Program-made: the position numbers and the translations under genes
Origin: Polyangium jinanense
GTDB taxonomy: Bacteria > Myxococcota > Polyangia > Polyangiales > Polyangiaceae
Direction of reading: 5' to 3'
NCBI RefSeq assembly: GCF_028435365.1
Contig: NZ_JAGTJJ010000050.1
Coordinates: forward strand, 21,849-85,848
DNA length: 64,000 nucleotides
The notes under the pieces: model-generated
The model's database searches: none
What the model was told of the DNA's origin: nothing
The model's input: the letters and a program-made list of their open reading frames with translations, nothing else
Shown here: one piece after another, positions 26,131-34,401 of the stretch
Layout of the letters: every line of letters starts with the position of its first letter
Position numbering within the stretch: the first letter of the stretch is position 1

Positions 26131-28016
26131 ACCGACGCGTGGTCGCCGCGGCGCTCGGGTTCGCCGCATGGATTTCGGGGACGCCTTCGCGCGGGCAGGA
26201 CAAACCCGGCGTGCAGCGCGAGGTGCAGTTCCGCGCCGACGAGGCGCGCGCGGATCCCGAGCGTGGCGAGGTCGAGCTCGAAGGCGGCGTGGTCGTGACG
26301 TACGACCGCTTCCGGCTCACGAGCCGCAAGCTCGCGATCACGCTCGGCCCGAGCGCGGTCGAGATGCGCGGGACGGCGAAGATCTTGCACTGCCCTTGCA
26401 AGGATCCGCCCGTTTCGCTGGAGATCTCGGGGGCGCGGGCGACGGGGCAGGGGGACCTCGAGCTCCGATGGCCGCGGCTCTACTTCGGGCCCATCCCGGT
26501 GTTCATTCTGCCGTGGCTCCTCGTGCGGCCCGCGGATCGCGTGGGGCTCTTGCCGCCGCGGTTCGCGATGCGCGGCGACGACGGCGCGCTCCTCGGCGCA
26601 GGCGCACGGTTTCCCTGGCGCGGCGCGGACGGGAAGTTGCGCGCGGTCGAGCTCTACGCGTCGGGATACGTGCAGGGAGGCGTGGAGCTCGGCGCGCGGA
26701 TCGAGGGGCCCACGATGACGGGGCGGTTCACGTGGGATCGGCTCCGGCAGGATCGGTTCGTCGCGGATACACACGGGTTCGTCCGGACGGACGCGCGGCC
26801 GGACGTGCGGATCGCCTGGGATCTGGATGCAATCCGGGGTGCGCGGGGGCTCGTGGCGACGCCCTCGCTCACGGCGGCGGCGCAGCCGTTCGACGTGGGC
26901 GCGGCCAGCGTGACGATGCAAGTCTCACCGGGTCGAGGCGTGGGCGCGATCCTCGGGACCGGGCTCACGGCGAGGGCGCGGCGTGGGGAAGGGCCGATCG
27001 TTTGGGGTCCAACGGCGTTCGCCGGGGCCTCGGGCGCAGTGGGGCGACGCGGGAGCTGGGAGGCGAACACGGCGCTGGCGATGCTTTCAGGGCAAACGAA
27101 TGCGCCGTATGCGCGCGCCGAGGCGGGGATCGAGGTCGCGCCGCGGCTCGGGCCGCTCTTCACGCGGGCGCGGCTCGGGACGCGGGCGCGGCTCGCGGGG
27201 CCCGAGGGCGCGCCGATGGCCTGGGACGCCGTGGCCGAGGCGCGGGGCGAGGCGTCCGTCACCCTGGAACGGTCGTTCGGCGAAGCGAAGGACGCGGCCC
27301 CGCTCGTGCACCGCATCACGCCGCGGCTCGAAGCGCGTGGCGCGGTCGCGCAGGGCGCGGGAACGTTTTTCCAGGCGATACGGCCGGATCTCGGGCCCGT
27401 GCTCGGGCTCGCGGCGCTCTCCGTGTCGAGCTCGATCGGGAGCGCATTCGGCAGCTCGCTCGAGGCCGAGGTCAAGGGCGGGTTCGTCGCGACGAACACG
27501 GGCACGAGCGCGGTCGGGTGGGCGAGCGCGGAGGGCACGTACGGGGCCGTGAGCGCGCGGGTCGAGGCGATCGCGAGCAAGGGGAGCGTGGAGCTCCCGG
27601 ACGAAGCGGGGGATGGAATTTCTGCGCTCGCGGAGCTACGCGTGGGCCTGGAGGACAAGACCACGGTCCTGCTCGACGTGTACGGGCGCGCGGCGGGAAC
27701 GGGCGCGCTCGCGCGTTCGCTCGGCGGCGGGCTCCTGCTCGGCGACACGATCGGGATCGTGGCGGAGCGCGGGCTTCTTCTGGGCCTGGGTTATGCGAGG
27801 CCGCTCTTCGGCGGCGTCACCGGGAACATCCGCGCCGACGCCGACGTGTGGACGAGGGCCCTCGTGGGCATGGGCGGCGCGCTCGCGTATCGGCATCCGG
27901 ACGGGTGCGTGGCAGTCGAGGTCGGCGGGAGCCGTCGCGCGGGGCGAAAAGGCACGGACATCTGGGTTTCGGTCGACCTCGTTCCCCCGCTGCCGACGCG
28001 GCCCGTGCCGCGTTGA
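26127..28016 (+). CDS. LptD-like outer membrane protein (OstA-type N-domain plus barrel)
   Basis: About 629 aa. Residues about 30-110 resemble an OstA/LptA-type domain (FRADEARADPERGEVELEGG, RLTSRKLAITL). Then comes a segment like LptD proteins (PRLYFGPIPVFILPWL, GLLPPRFAMRGDDG) and a long beta-barrel region. A CPC motif is at about residue 90. In LptD the barrel inserts LPS into the outer membrane; this protein is shorter than typical LptD, so it may be a divergent relative. Start: there is no ATG. A CTG at 26127, overlapping the previous stop (CTGA) and preceded by GAAGGGG, gives a proper signal peptide (MNRRVVAAALGF); GTG 26139 would lose the basic n-region. Confidence 0.72.
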   Translation: MNRRVVAAALGFAAWISGTPSRGQDKPGVQREVQFRADEARADPERGEVELEGGVVVTYDRFRLTSRKLAITLGPSAVEMRGTAKILHCPCKDPPVSLEISGARATGQGDLELRWPRLYFGPIPVFILPWLLVRPADRVGLLPPRFAMRGDDGALLGAGARFPWRGADGKLRAVELYASGYVQGGVELGARIEGPTMTGRFTWDRLRQDRFVADTHGFVRTDARPDVRIAWDLDAIRGARGLVATPSLTAAAQPFDVGAASVTMQVSPGRGVGAILGTGLTARARRGEGPIVWGPTAFAGASGAVGRRGSWEANTALAMLSGQTNAPYARAEAGIEVAPRLGPLFTRARLGTRARLAGPEGAPMAWDAVAEARGEASVTLERSFGEAKDAAPLVHRITPRLEARGAVAQGAGTFFQAIRPDLGPVLGLAALSVSSSIGSAFGSSLEAEVKGGFVATNTGTSAVGWASAEGTYGAVSARVEAIASKGSVELPDEAGDGISALAELRVGLEDKTTVLLDVYGRAAGTGALARSLGGGLLLGDTIGIVAERGLLLGLGYARPLFGGVTGNIRADADVWTRALVGMGGALAYRHPDGCVAVEVGGSRRAGRKGTDIWVSVDLVPPLPTRPVPR

Positions 28017-28055
28017 CTTGCACGCGGAGGATTCGAGCGCGACCATGGCAGCGAC

Positions 28056-29528
28056 GTGCCGAGCGAGACGACGCAAGGGGCGACCAAGGCGCCGAAGGCG
28101 CACGTGATGGTGGTCGACGACGAGCCGGCGCTGCGTCGCAGCCTGGCGCGCGTGCTCCTCGCCGAGGGCTTCGACGTGATGACGGCCGAGGACGGCGCCG
28201 CCGCACTCACGCTGCTCTCGACGGCGCGCGCGGTCGACGTGGTGCTGCTCGACGTGATGATGCCCGGTCCGAGCGGCATGGAGGTGCTCGCGCGGATCAA
28301 GGAGCAGCACCCCGAGGTCGAGGTCGTCATGATGACGGCGTTCGGCGACATCGACACGGCCGTCGCGGCCGTGCGGCAAGGCGCCTACAACTTCCTGACG
28401 AAGCCGTTCGGCCCCACGGAGACCGTGGCGCTCGCGCTCATGCAGGCCGCGGAGCACAAGCGGCTCGTCGATCGAACGCGCGTGCTCGAGCAACGCCTCG
28501 TGGAGCACGAGCGGTTCGGCGAGCTGATCGGCCGCTCGTCGCGGATGCAGGAGGTCTACCGGATCGCGCTCGGCGCAGCGCCGACCACGTCGACGGTGCT
28601 GATCCTCGGGGAGAACGGGACGGGCAAGGAGCTCGTCGCGCGCGCGATCCACCAGCACAGCCTGCGGAGCGACAGGCCGCTCCGCGCGATCAACTGCGGC
28701 GCGATCCCCGAGACGCTCGTGGAGACCGAGCTCTTCGGCAGCGTGCGCGGCGCATTCACCGGCGCGCAGGATCGGCCGGGGCTCTTCGAGCTCGCCGACA
28801 AGGGGACCGTGTTCCTCGACGAGATCGGCGATCTGCCGCTGAGCGCGCAGGCGAAGCTGCTCCGCGCGCTCGCCGAGGGCGAGATCAAGCGCGTGGGCGC
28901 GACGCAGCCGAAGACGGTCGACGTGCGCGTGATCGCCGCGACGAACGTGGACCTGAAGGAGCGGATCGCGTCGGGGCGTTTCCGGGAGGACCTTTATTAT
29001 CGGCTCGCCGTGATCCCCGTGCATTTGCCGCCGCTCCGGCAGCGAAAAGAGGACATCCCGCTGCTCGCGTACCACTTCTTGCACAAGTACGCGCGGCGGA
29101 GCGGGCGCGACATCAAGCGGATCGGTGTCGAGGCGCTCAGGCTCCTGCGCGAGCAGCCCTGGCCGGGGAACGTGCGGCAGCTCGAGAACGCGATCGAGCA
29201 CGCGGTGGTGATGGCGCGCGGGGACTCGATCCTGCCGACGGATCTGCCGTTCGGGCGAGACGAGGCGCACGTGGAGGAGGACGGGGCGGCGGGGGATACG
29301 CGGGCGTTCTGGGGCGATACGCTGTCGGAGCTGCCGTTCACGCAGGCAAAGGAGAAGGCGGCGTTCGCGTTCGAGCGCGCCTACGTGGAGCGGCTGCTCA
29401 AGCGAACGGGCAACAACGTGAGCGAGGCGGCGCGGCAAGCGGGGATGGATCGCTCGAATTTCCGGCGACTCATGAAAAAGGTCCGCACGGCCTCGGACGA
29501 CGGCGTGGGCGAGGATGACGACGTGTGA
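28056..29528 (+). CDS. NtrC-family sigma-54-dependent response regulator
   Basis: 490 aa from GTG 28056. Receiver domain about 16-130 with phosphoacceptor Asp66, Thr94 and Lys116. AAA+ sigma-54 activation domain about 155-390: Walker A GENGTGKE (185-192), the sigma-54-contacting GAFTGA (232-237), Walker B TVFLDE (251-256). C-terminal Fis-type HTH (NVSEAARQAGMDRSNFRRLM). It would activate sigma-54 promoters after phosphorylation. No histidine kinase is adjacent. It lies between the LptD-like and TolC-type genes, whose envelope functions may be its targets (inference). Confidence 0.95.
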   Translation: MPSETTQGATKAPKAHVMVVDDEPALRRSLARVLLAEGFDVMTAEDGAAALTLLSTARAVDVVLLDVMMPGPSGMEVLARIKEQHPEVEVVMMTAFGDIDTAVAAVRQGAYNFLTKPFGPTETVALALMQAAEHKRLVDRTRVLEQRLVEHERFGELIGRSSRMQEVYRIALGAAPTTSTVLILGENGTGKELVARAIHQHSLRSDRPLRAINCGAIPETLVETELFGSVRGAFTGAQDRPGLFELADKGTVFLDEIGDLPLSAQAKLLRALAEGEIKRVGATQPKTVDVRVIAATNVDLKERIASGRFREDLYYRLAVIPVHLPPLRQRKEDIPLLAYHFLHKYARRSGRDIKRIGVEALRLLREQPWPGNVRQLENAIEHAVVMARGDSILPTDLPFGRDEAHVEEDGAAGDTRAFWGDTLSELPFTQAKEKAAFAFERAYVERLLKRTGNNVSEAARQAGMDRSNFRRLMKKVRTASDDGVGEDDDV

Positions 29529-29580
29529 TGTCCGCGAACACGGTTGCAGCGAGCGAGCCCCTGTGAAAAAGAGCGCGGAC

Positions 29581-30945
29581 ATGGCGCAGCGGTCGATCCG
29601 GCGATGGCTTCTCGGGGCGGCCCTTTCCCTGGGCGTCGCCGCCTTGCCGGCGCCCGCGGAGGCCAGAGAAAAGGTCGTCTACGACCTGCGGCAGATCCTG
29701 GAGATCGCCGAGCGAAACCATCCGAACGTGCTCGCGGCCCGGGCGCGTCTCGCGCAGGTGCGCGCGCAGCTCGACGAGGCCCACCGCGCGCCGTTCAGTC
29801 AATTCCGCATGAGCGGCGGCGTCGGTCTAGCGCCGACCGTGCTCGGCAACAACGTGTTCAGCCCGAACACGGACGTGTCGCTGACGAGCAGTCTCGGGCT
29901 CGCCTGGAGGGCCAGCGTCGACGGGGTCGTGCCGCTCTGGACCTTCGGCAAGATCACGAACCTGTGGGACGCAGCCGAGGCGAACGTCGAGGTGAACAAG
30001 GCAAACGTCGAGAAGGAGCGCGACGCCGTGCGCCTCGACGTGCGCCGCGCCTATTTCGGCCTGCAGCTCGCGCGCGACGGCGCGCTGCTCCTCAAGGACG
30101 TGCGCAGCGCGATCGACAAGGCCATCGGCAACGTGAAGAAGTCGATCGAGGAGGACGAGGGCGATCCGATCGAGCTCTTCAAGCTGCAGACGTACACGGC
30201 CGAGCTCGAAGTGCGCGAGGCCGAGTCCGCGCGATACATGACGGTGGCGCTCGCAGGTCTCCGGTTCTTCACGGGGATCGCAGATCTCGACATCCCCGAC
30301 GCGCCGCTCAAGCCGCCGAAGCACAAGCTCGGGCACGTGTCGCGGTACCTGACGGCAGCGCGGCTGCATCGGCCGGAGCTCGCGATGGCGCGGGCCGGGG
30401 TGCAAGCGCGGCGCGCGCAGGTCGAGGTCGCGCGGGCGCAGCTCTTTCCCGATATCGGGCTCGGTCTCAACGCGGGCTATGCGCGGGCGCCCGAGGTGGC
30501 AAACCAGATCAACCCGTTCGGCGGGGATACAGCGAACTTCTTCTGGTACGGCGCAGCCGTCGTGTTCCAGTGGAAGCTCGATTTCCTGCCGCAATCGTCC
30601 CGCATCCAGTTCGCCGAGGCGCAACTCGAAGAAATGCGCGCGACGGAAAAATACGCGCTCGGCGGCGCAGGGGTCGAGGTGGAGACGGCCTACGCCGAGG
30701 TGATCGACTGGCAGAAGCGCGTGGACGCGTACGCGAAGGCCGTGTCGTACGCCCGGAAGTGGCTGGTCACGGTGCAGCAGGGGATCGACGTGGGAACACG
30801 CGAGGAGAAAGACGTCCTCGACCCGGCGAAAGCATTCGCGACGAACCGCTTCAGCCTGATGAACGCAACGATGGAGCTCGATCTCGCGATGAGCCGGCTC
30901 GCCAAAGCAACCGGCTGGGACGCGATCGCGCCCGACGGGCTCTGA
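29581..30945 (+). CDS. TolC-family outer membrane efflux protein
   Basis: 454 aa from ATG 29581; a GTG at 29563 would add six residues. Signal peptide ends PAEAR. Two OEP-type halves with long helical coiled coils (QILEIAERNHPNVLAARARLAQVRAQL in two short runs, RRAQVEVARAQLFPDIGLGL) separated by barrel strands. TolC-type proteins form the outer-membrane duct of type I secretion or RND/ABC efflux. No inner-membrane or adaptor partner is in this window, so the transport system is unknown. It follows the NtrC-type gene closely. A structured repeat lies immediately downstream. Confidence 0.88.
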   Translation: MAQRSIRRWLLGAALSLGVAALPAPAEAREKVVYDLRQILEIAERNHPNVLAARARLAQVRAQLDEAHRAPFSQFRMSGGVGLAPTVLGNNVFSPNTDVSLTSSLGLAWRASVDGVVPLWTFGKITNLWDAAEANVEVNKANVEKERDAVRLDVRRAYFGLQLARDGALLLKDVRSAIDKAIGNVKKSIEEDEGDPIELFKLQTYTAELEVREAESARYMTVALAGLRFFTGIADLDIPDAPLKPPKHKLGHVSRYLTAARLHRPELAMARAGVQARRAQVEVARAQLFPDIGLGLNAGYARAPEVANQINPFGGDTANFFWYGAAVVFQWKLDFLPQSSRIQFAEAQLEEMRATEKYALGGAGVEVETAYAEVIDWQKRVDAYAKAVSYARKWLVTVQQGIDVGTREEKDVLDPAKAFATNRFSLMNATMELDLAMSRLAKATGWDAIAPDGL

Positions 30946-30952
30946 GGCGCTT

Positions 30953-31262
30953 CGCTGGGGCGTTGCCCCAGGCCCCACCAGGGGCTGTCCGCCCCTGGAC
31001 CTGGACCAGCGCAAGCGCTGGACCCGGGGTCGATGAACTGCGCGATGCGCAGTTCATCGAACAGGCCGAGTAAAGACCACGAACGACGCTGCCGACCAAG
31101 ACAGCGTCATTTCGATTGGCAACGCTGTTCCTGGTCTTGCCACCGGCTCGTGGAAGAACCGCGCATCGCGCGGTTCTTCCAACCCGAGTCCAGGGCTTGC
31201 CCTGGTTCGGGTCGAGGGGCGAACAGCCCCCGCGGGGTCCGGGGCAGCGCCCCGGCGCGGCG
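30953..31262. repeat. Multi-hairpin inverted-arm element, copy A
   Basis: Fills the 328-nt gap between the convergent TolC-type and kinase genes. Left arm: hairpins CTGGGG/CCCCAG (30955-30971), a CCAGGGG/CCCCTGG stem, CCAGCGC/GCGCTGG, and a 13-bp stem CGATGAACTGCGC/GCGCAGTTCATCG (31031-31059). Centre of 92 nt. Right arm, in inverted order: GGAAGAACCGCGC/GCGCGGTTCTTCC (31152-31180), CCAGGGC/GCCCTGG, GGGGC/GCCCC, CCGGGGC/GCCCCGG (31239-31255). The reverse complement of the right arm aligns with the left arm. Two more copies exist in the window. Confidence 0.85.
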
Positions 31263-31273
31263 ACTCCAAGAAC

Positions 31274-33091
31274 TTATCGGACCACGATCCAGAGCAGGAT
31301 GAGCAGGAGCGCGACGAGGCCGCTCGCGCTGCCGACTGCGATGGCGAGTTGCGTGCGCGGCGGCGCGTTTTGCCAGAAGTTCGCGAGCGCTGCGAGGCCG
31401 CCGCCTGCGGGCGGGGGCGCATGCGTGGGCTGACCGGGACGCGCCATCCATGCGGGAGGCGCGCCGGGGCCCATCGGCAAGGGGCCCGTCGTGCCGGGGA
31501 TGTTCACGGCCGGCAGGTTGTTCTGCGAGGTCATGAGCTGGCCCGGCATGGGCGGCGGGCGGAACATGCCCGGCGGCATCCCGGGCTGACCCATCATGCC
31601 GGGAGGCGGCGCCGCGTACACGCCGGATGCCGCCGACGGGGGCGCGCCGAACCCGCCCGGGTTTGGAGGGCCAAACTGGCCCGGCGGCGGCAGGTTCTGC
31701 AGCTCGGGGAACTGGCTCGTGTCGAGCGGCGTCGTCTTCGCGTACTTGTTGCCCGGACCGAACATGCCTTGCGCGGCTGCGAGGTCTTCCGGCTTGACCG
31801 GCGCCGTCGGCGGATCGTCGAGGTTTGCCGACGGAATCGCGTACTGGTGTTGCCCGCGGCTCGGCTCGAGCATGCGCGTCTTCTCGCTGTCGGGCACGCG
31901 CTCGGGCAGTTCGGGTTTGACGTAGAACGTCGTGGGGGTGTCGCGCCGCTCGGCGGGCGCGTCGTCGTCGTCGGGCGCGTGGCCTGGGCTCGACGGGAGC
32001 GCGGGCGTGAGCTCGTCGAGCGGCGGCAGCACGTGGCCTTCGGGGAGCGGGAACGCTTGCGTCGCCTCGCTGTTATGGATCGGACGAACCTCCGAGGGCG
32101 TCGGCGCGCCGCCGTGGAAAGGCCCTGCGTGCGAGGGCCGCGGTGGCTCGGGCGCGGCGGGTCGCTGGGGCTCGCTCATCCATGCGGAGAGGGAACGATC
32201 GCCGAAGGGCGCGAGATCGCGGCAGAGCTCGAGCACGCTGCCTTGTCGATCGTCGCGGTCGGGCGCGAGCGCGCGCATGATCGCCTTGCACACGGGCTGC
32301 GGCAGGTCGGGACGAAGGCGCGCGATGTCCGTCGGCGGGCCTGAGCAGAGCGCGAAGACGAGGTCGCCGATGGTGTCGGCGTCGTACGGCTTGCGGCCGG
32401 TCAAGCACTCGTAGAGCACGACGCCGAGCGAGTAGAGATCGCTGCGGCCATCGACGCCCGAAGGGTTCCGGAGCTGCTCCAGGCTCATGTAGTACGGCGT
32501 GCCGACCGTGGAGCCGGTGCGCGTGAGCGAGCCGCCGGGGACGGGCGCGTCGCTGGCGATCTTGACGATGCCGAAGTCGAGGAGCTTGACGTCGTAGACG
32601 CCGGGGCTCGGGCCCGGGCCGAGGTGAATGTTGTCGGGCTTGAGATCGCGGTGGACGATGCCGTGCGTATGTGCCTCGGCGAGGCACTCGCCGACCTGCA
32701 GCGCGACGTTCACCGTGAGCTCGAGCGGCAGCTGCCCTGCCTCGTGCAAGAGCTCGCGCAGGCTCTGGCCGGCGAGCAGCTCCATCACGAGGTACGGGCC
32801 CTCGGTCTGGCTCATGCCCATGTCGACGATCTTCACGGCGCGCGGGCTCTTCAAGAGGCTCGTCGCGCGCGCCTCTTGTTCGAGGCGCTGGTACGTCGTC
32901 GGATCGAGCAGGGACTTCAGGGCCAGGCGCTGGCCGGTGCGGACGTGCTCGACCTCGTGGACGAGGCCGTTGCCGCCGCCTCCGATGAGCCGGAGGACGC
33001 GGTAGCGACCATCGACGATGGTACCGGGACGGAAGGCGGGAACGTCGGCCTGTACATCTGCCGGAGCTTGCTCGGGGCGAATGGGGGCCAT
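31274..33091 (-). CDS. Ser/Thr protein kinase with C-terminal membrane anchor
   Basis: 605 aa. Kinase domain about 28-300: Gly loop IGGGGNG, catalytic Lys in LALKSL, HRDLKPDN, DFG, and GTPYYMSLEQL in place of the usual APE. Residues about 310-570 are a Pro/Gly/Met-rich disordered segment. A single helix at the C-terminus (about 582-603, GSASGLVALLLILLWIVV) anchors the protein with the kinase in the cytoplasm. Typical Hanks-type kinase of large myxobacterial genomes; substrates unknown. ATG 33091. Confidence 0.93.
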   Translation of the reverse strand: MAPIRPEQAPADVQADVPAFRPGTIVDGRYRVLRLIGGGGNGLVHEVEHVRTGQRLALKSLLDPTTYQRLEQEARATSLLKSPRAVKIVDMGMSQTEGPYLVMELLAGQSLRELLHEAGQLPLELTVNVALQVGECLAEAHTHGIVHRDLKPDNIHLGPGPSPGVYDVKLLDFGIVKIASDAPVPGGSLTRTGSTVGTPYYMSLEQLRNPSGVDGRSDLYSLGVVLYECLTGRKPYDADTIGDLVFALCSGPPTDIARLRPDLPQPVCKAIMRALAPDRDDRQGSVLELCRDLAPFGDRSLSAWMSEPQRPAAPEPPRPSHAGPFHGGAPTPSEVRPIHNSEATQAFPLPEGHVLPPLDELTPALPSSPGHAPDDDDAPAERRDTPTTFYVKPELPERVPDSEKTRMLEPSRGQHQYAIPSANLDDPPTAPVKPEDLAAAQGMFGPGNKYAKTTPLDTSQFPELQNLPPPGQFGPPNPGGFGAPPSAASGVYAAPPPGMMGQPGMPPGMFRPPPMPGQLMTSQNNLPAVNIPGTTGPLPMGPGAPPAWMARPGQPTHAPPPAGGGLAALANFWQNAPPRTQLAIAVGSASGLVALLLILLWIVVR

Positions 33092-33221
33092 GGGGATAGC
33101 GGCTCGGACGCGAGTCTAGATCAGCTCGTCGCCGAGGGATACTTTCCAGGAGGGGGAGGAGCGACGCGGCGGCTTGGGTCCTTGAACACCCACGACCTTG
33201 GCACTACCGTGGCCGCTCACC

Positions 33222-33977
33222 ATGGCGACGAGCGAGGCTCTGGCAGCCGCAACGAAAGTCGAGACGGCAGGCTCCCGCTCCCGCGGGGACGTTGTCTTCT
33301 ACACGGTGCTCGCTCTCTGCGCCGCGGCGTTCCTGATCACGATCCACGTGATCTTCTTCAAGGCGCCCGTCGAGTCGACGATGGGCATCGTCCAGAAGAT
33401 CTTCTACTTCCACGTGCCCATCGCGTACTCGATGTACGTCGGGGCCGCGGTGTGTTTCGTGGGTTCGGCGGGCTACCTCGCGCGCGGCACGCGCGGCTGG
33501 GACGCACTCGCGCGCGCAGGCGCGGAGTGCTCCGTGGCGATGGGCGTGCTCGTGCTCGTGACCGGGGCGCTCTGGGGCGCGAAGGCGTGGGGCGTGTACT
33601 GGACCTGGGATCCGCGGCTCACGACGGCGCTGCTCTCGGTGCTGATTTACGTGGCGTACGTGGTCCTCCGGGCGTTCGCGGGTGACGGGGACTCGGAGCG
33701 GAAGTTCGCGGCGGCGCTCGGGGTGCTTGGCGCGGCAAACCTGCCGATCATCCACTACTCGGTGCAGAAGTGGGGCGGCAACCACCCGAAGGTGATCTCG
33801 TCGGGCGGCGGCGGGCTCAAGCACCCGGACATGAAGCTCGCGCTCATGCTCGGGTTCTTGACGTTCACGCTGCTCGCGGTGGTGTTGATTTGGACCCGCG
33901 TGCGGATCGAGCTCGCGGCGGCGCGGCTGAGTGAGGCCGAGGAAGAAGCGCTCGAGCTCGGCGTGGGCGAGGAGTAG
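33222..33977 (+). CDS. ccmC: Cytochrome c biogenesis haem handling protein CcmC
   Basis: 251 aa, six hydrophobic helices. The WWD haem-handling motif reads WGVYWTWDPRLT, flanked by conserved His residues in FYFHVPIA and NLPIIHYSVQKWGGNHP. CcmC delivers haem to the chaperone CcmE in system I cytochrome c maturation. ATG 33222 chosen over the upstream GTG at 33198 because it starts the conserved N-terminus. Two tiny membrane-protein genes follow; no ccmA, B, E or F is present here. Confidence 0.9.
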   Translation: MATSEALAAATKVETAGSRSRGDVVFYTVLALCAAAFLITIHVIFFKAPVESTMGIVQKIFYFHVPIAYSMYVGAAVCFVGSAGYLARGTRGWDALARAGAECSVAMGVLVLVTGALWGAKAWGVYWTWDPRLTTALLSVLIYVAYVVLRAFAGDGDSERKFAAALGVLGAANLPIIHYSVQKWGGNHPKVISSGGGGLKHPDMKLALMLGFLTFTLLAVVLIWTRVRIELAAARLSEAEEEALELGVGEE

Positions 33978-33983
33978 ACGACG

Positions 33984-34250
33984 ATGTCGGCGGATCAAGC
34001 AGCACAGCAAGCGCCCGGCGCGGCAGGGCAGGGGACGGCCGACGATCGCTCGACGACGTTCCGCGCGGTCGAGGGCGGCAACCAGATGCAGAGCGGCGAG
34101 AAGCTGCTCGTCGAGGCGTACGCGTTCATCTGGATCGTGGTCCTCGTGTTCGTCGCGTCGATGTTCCGGCGGCAGCGTCGGCTCGACCGGCGGGTCGAGA
34201 CGCTGGAGGCGGCGCTCCAGAAGGCGCGTGCGAAGAGCGGGGGCGACTGA
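33984..34250 (+). CDS. CcmD-like small membrane protein
   Basis: 88 aa. One hydrophobic helix (LLVEAYAFIWIVVLVFVASM, about 41-60) followed by a basic coiled segment (RRQRRLDRRVETLEAAL). This single-helix plus charged tail layout, next to ccmC, matches CcmD, which stabilises the CcmC/haem/CcmE complex. The N-terminal 35 residues are a disordered extension. ATG with GAGGAG 9 nt upstream, 6 nt after the ccmC stop. Confidence 0.75.
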   Translation: MSADQAAQQAPGAAGQGTADDRSTTFRAVEGGNQMQSGEKLLVEAYAFIWIVVLVFVASMFRRQRRLDRRVETLEAALQKARAKSGGD

Positions 34251-34251
34251 C

Positions 34252-34395
34252 GTGCCGGACTTCGGTCAGATCACGCCCCAGCACGTGATCTACATCCCGA
34301 GCGTTCTTCTCCTCGGGCTCGTGGTCGGATACACCCTGGGCGCGCGCGCCGTGCGCGCAGAGCTCGAGAAGCGCAAGCGCAGGATGAAGGAGTAG
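34252..34395 (+). CDS. 47-residue single-helix membrane protein in the ccmC operon
   Basis: MPDFGQITPQHVIYIPSVLL begins a 47-aa protein: one helix (about 14-32) then a basic tail (RAELEKRKRRMKE). GTG 34252 has a G-rich ribosome site about 7 nt upstream and starts 1 nt after the stop of the CcmD-like gene; its stop is 6 nt before the acyl-CoA dehydrogenase start. The tight spacing on both sides supports a real gene. Function unknown; perhaps a second small partner of CcmC. Confidence 0.65.
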   Translation: MPDFGQITPQHVIYIPSVLLLGLVVGYTLGARAVRAELEKRKRRMKE

Positions 34396-34401
34396 GAGCC
34401 T

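Noticed and set aside
30946..31273. Short open frames inside the structured repeats, including the ones at 53540-53980 and 61360-61500
   Set aside because: The same peptides recur in all copies because the DNA repeats; palindromic DNA explains them better than coding.
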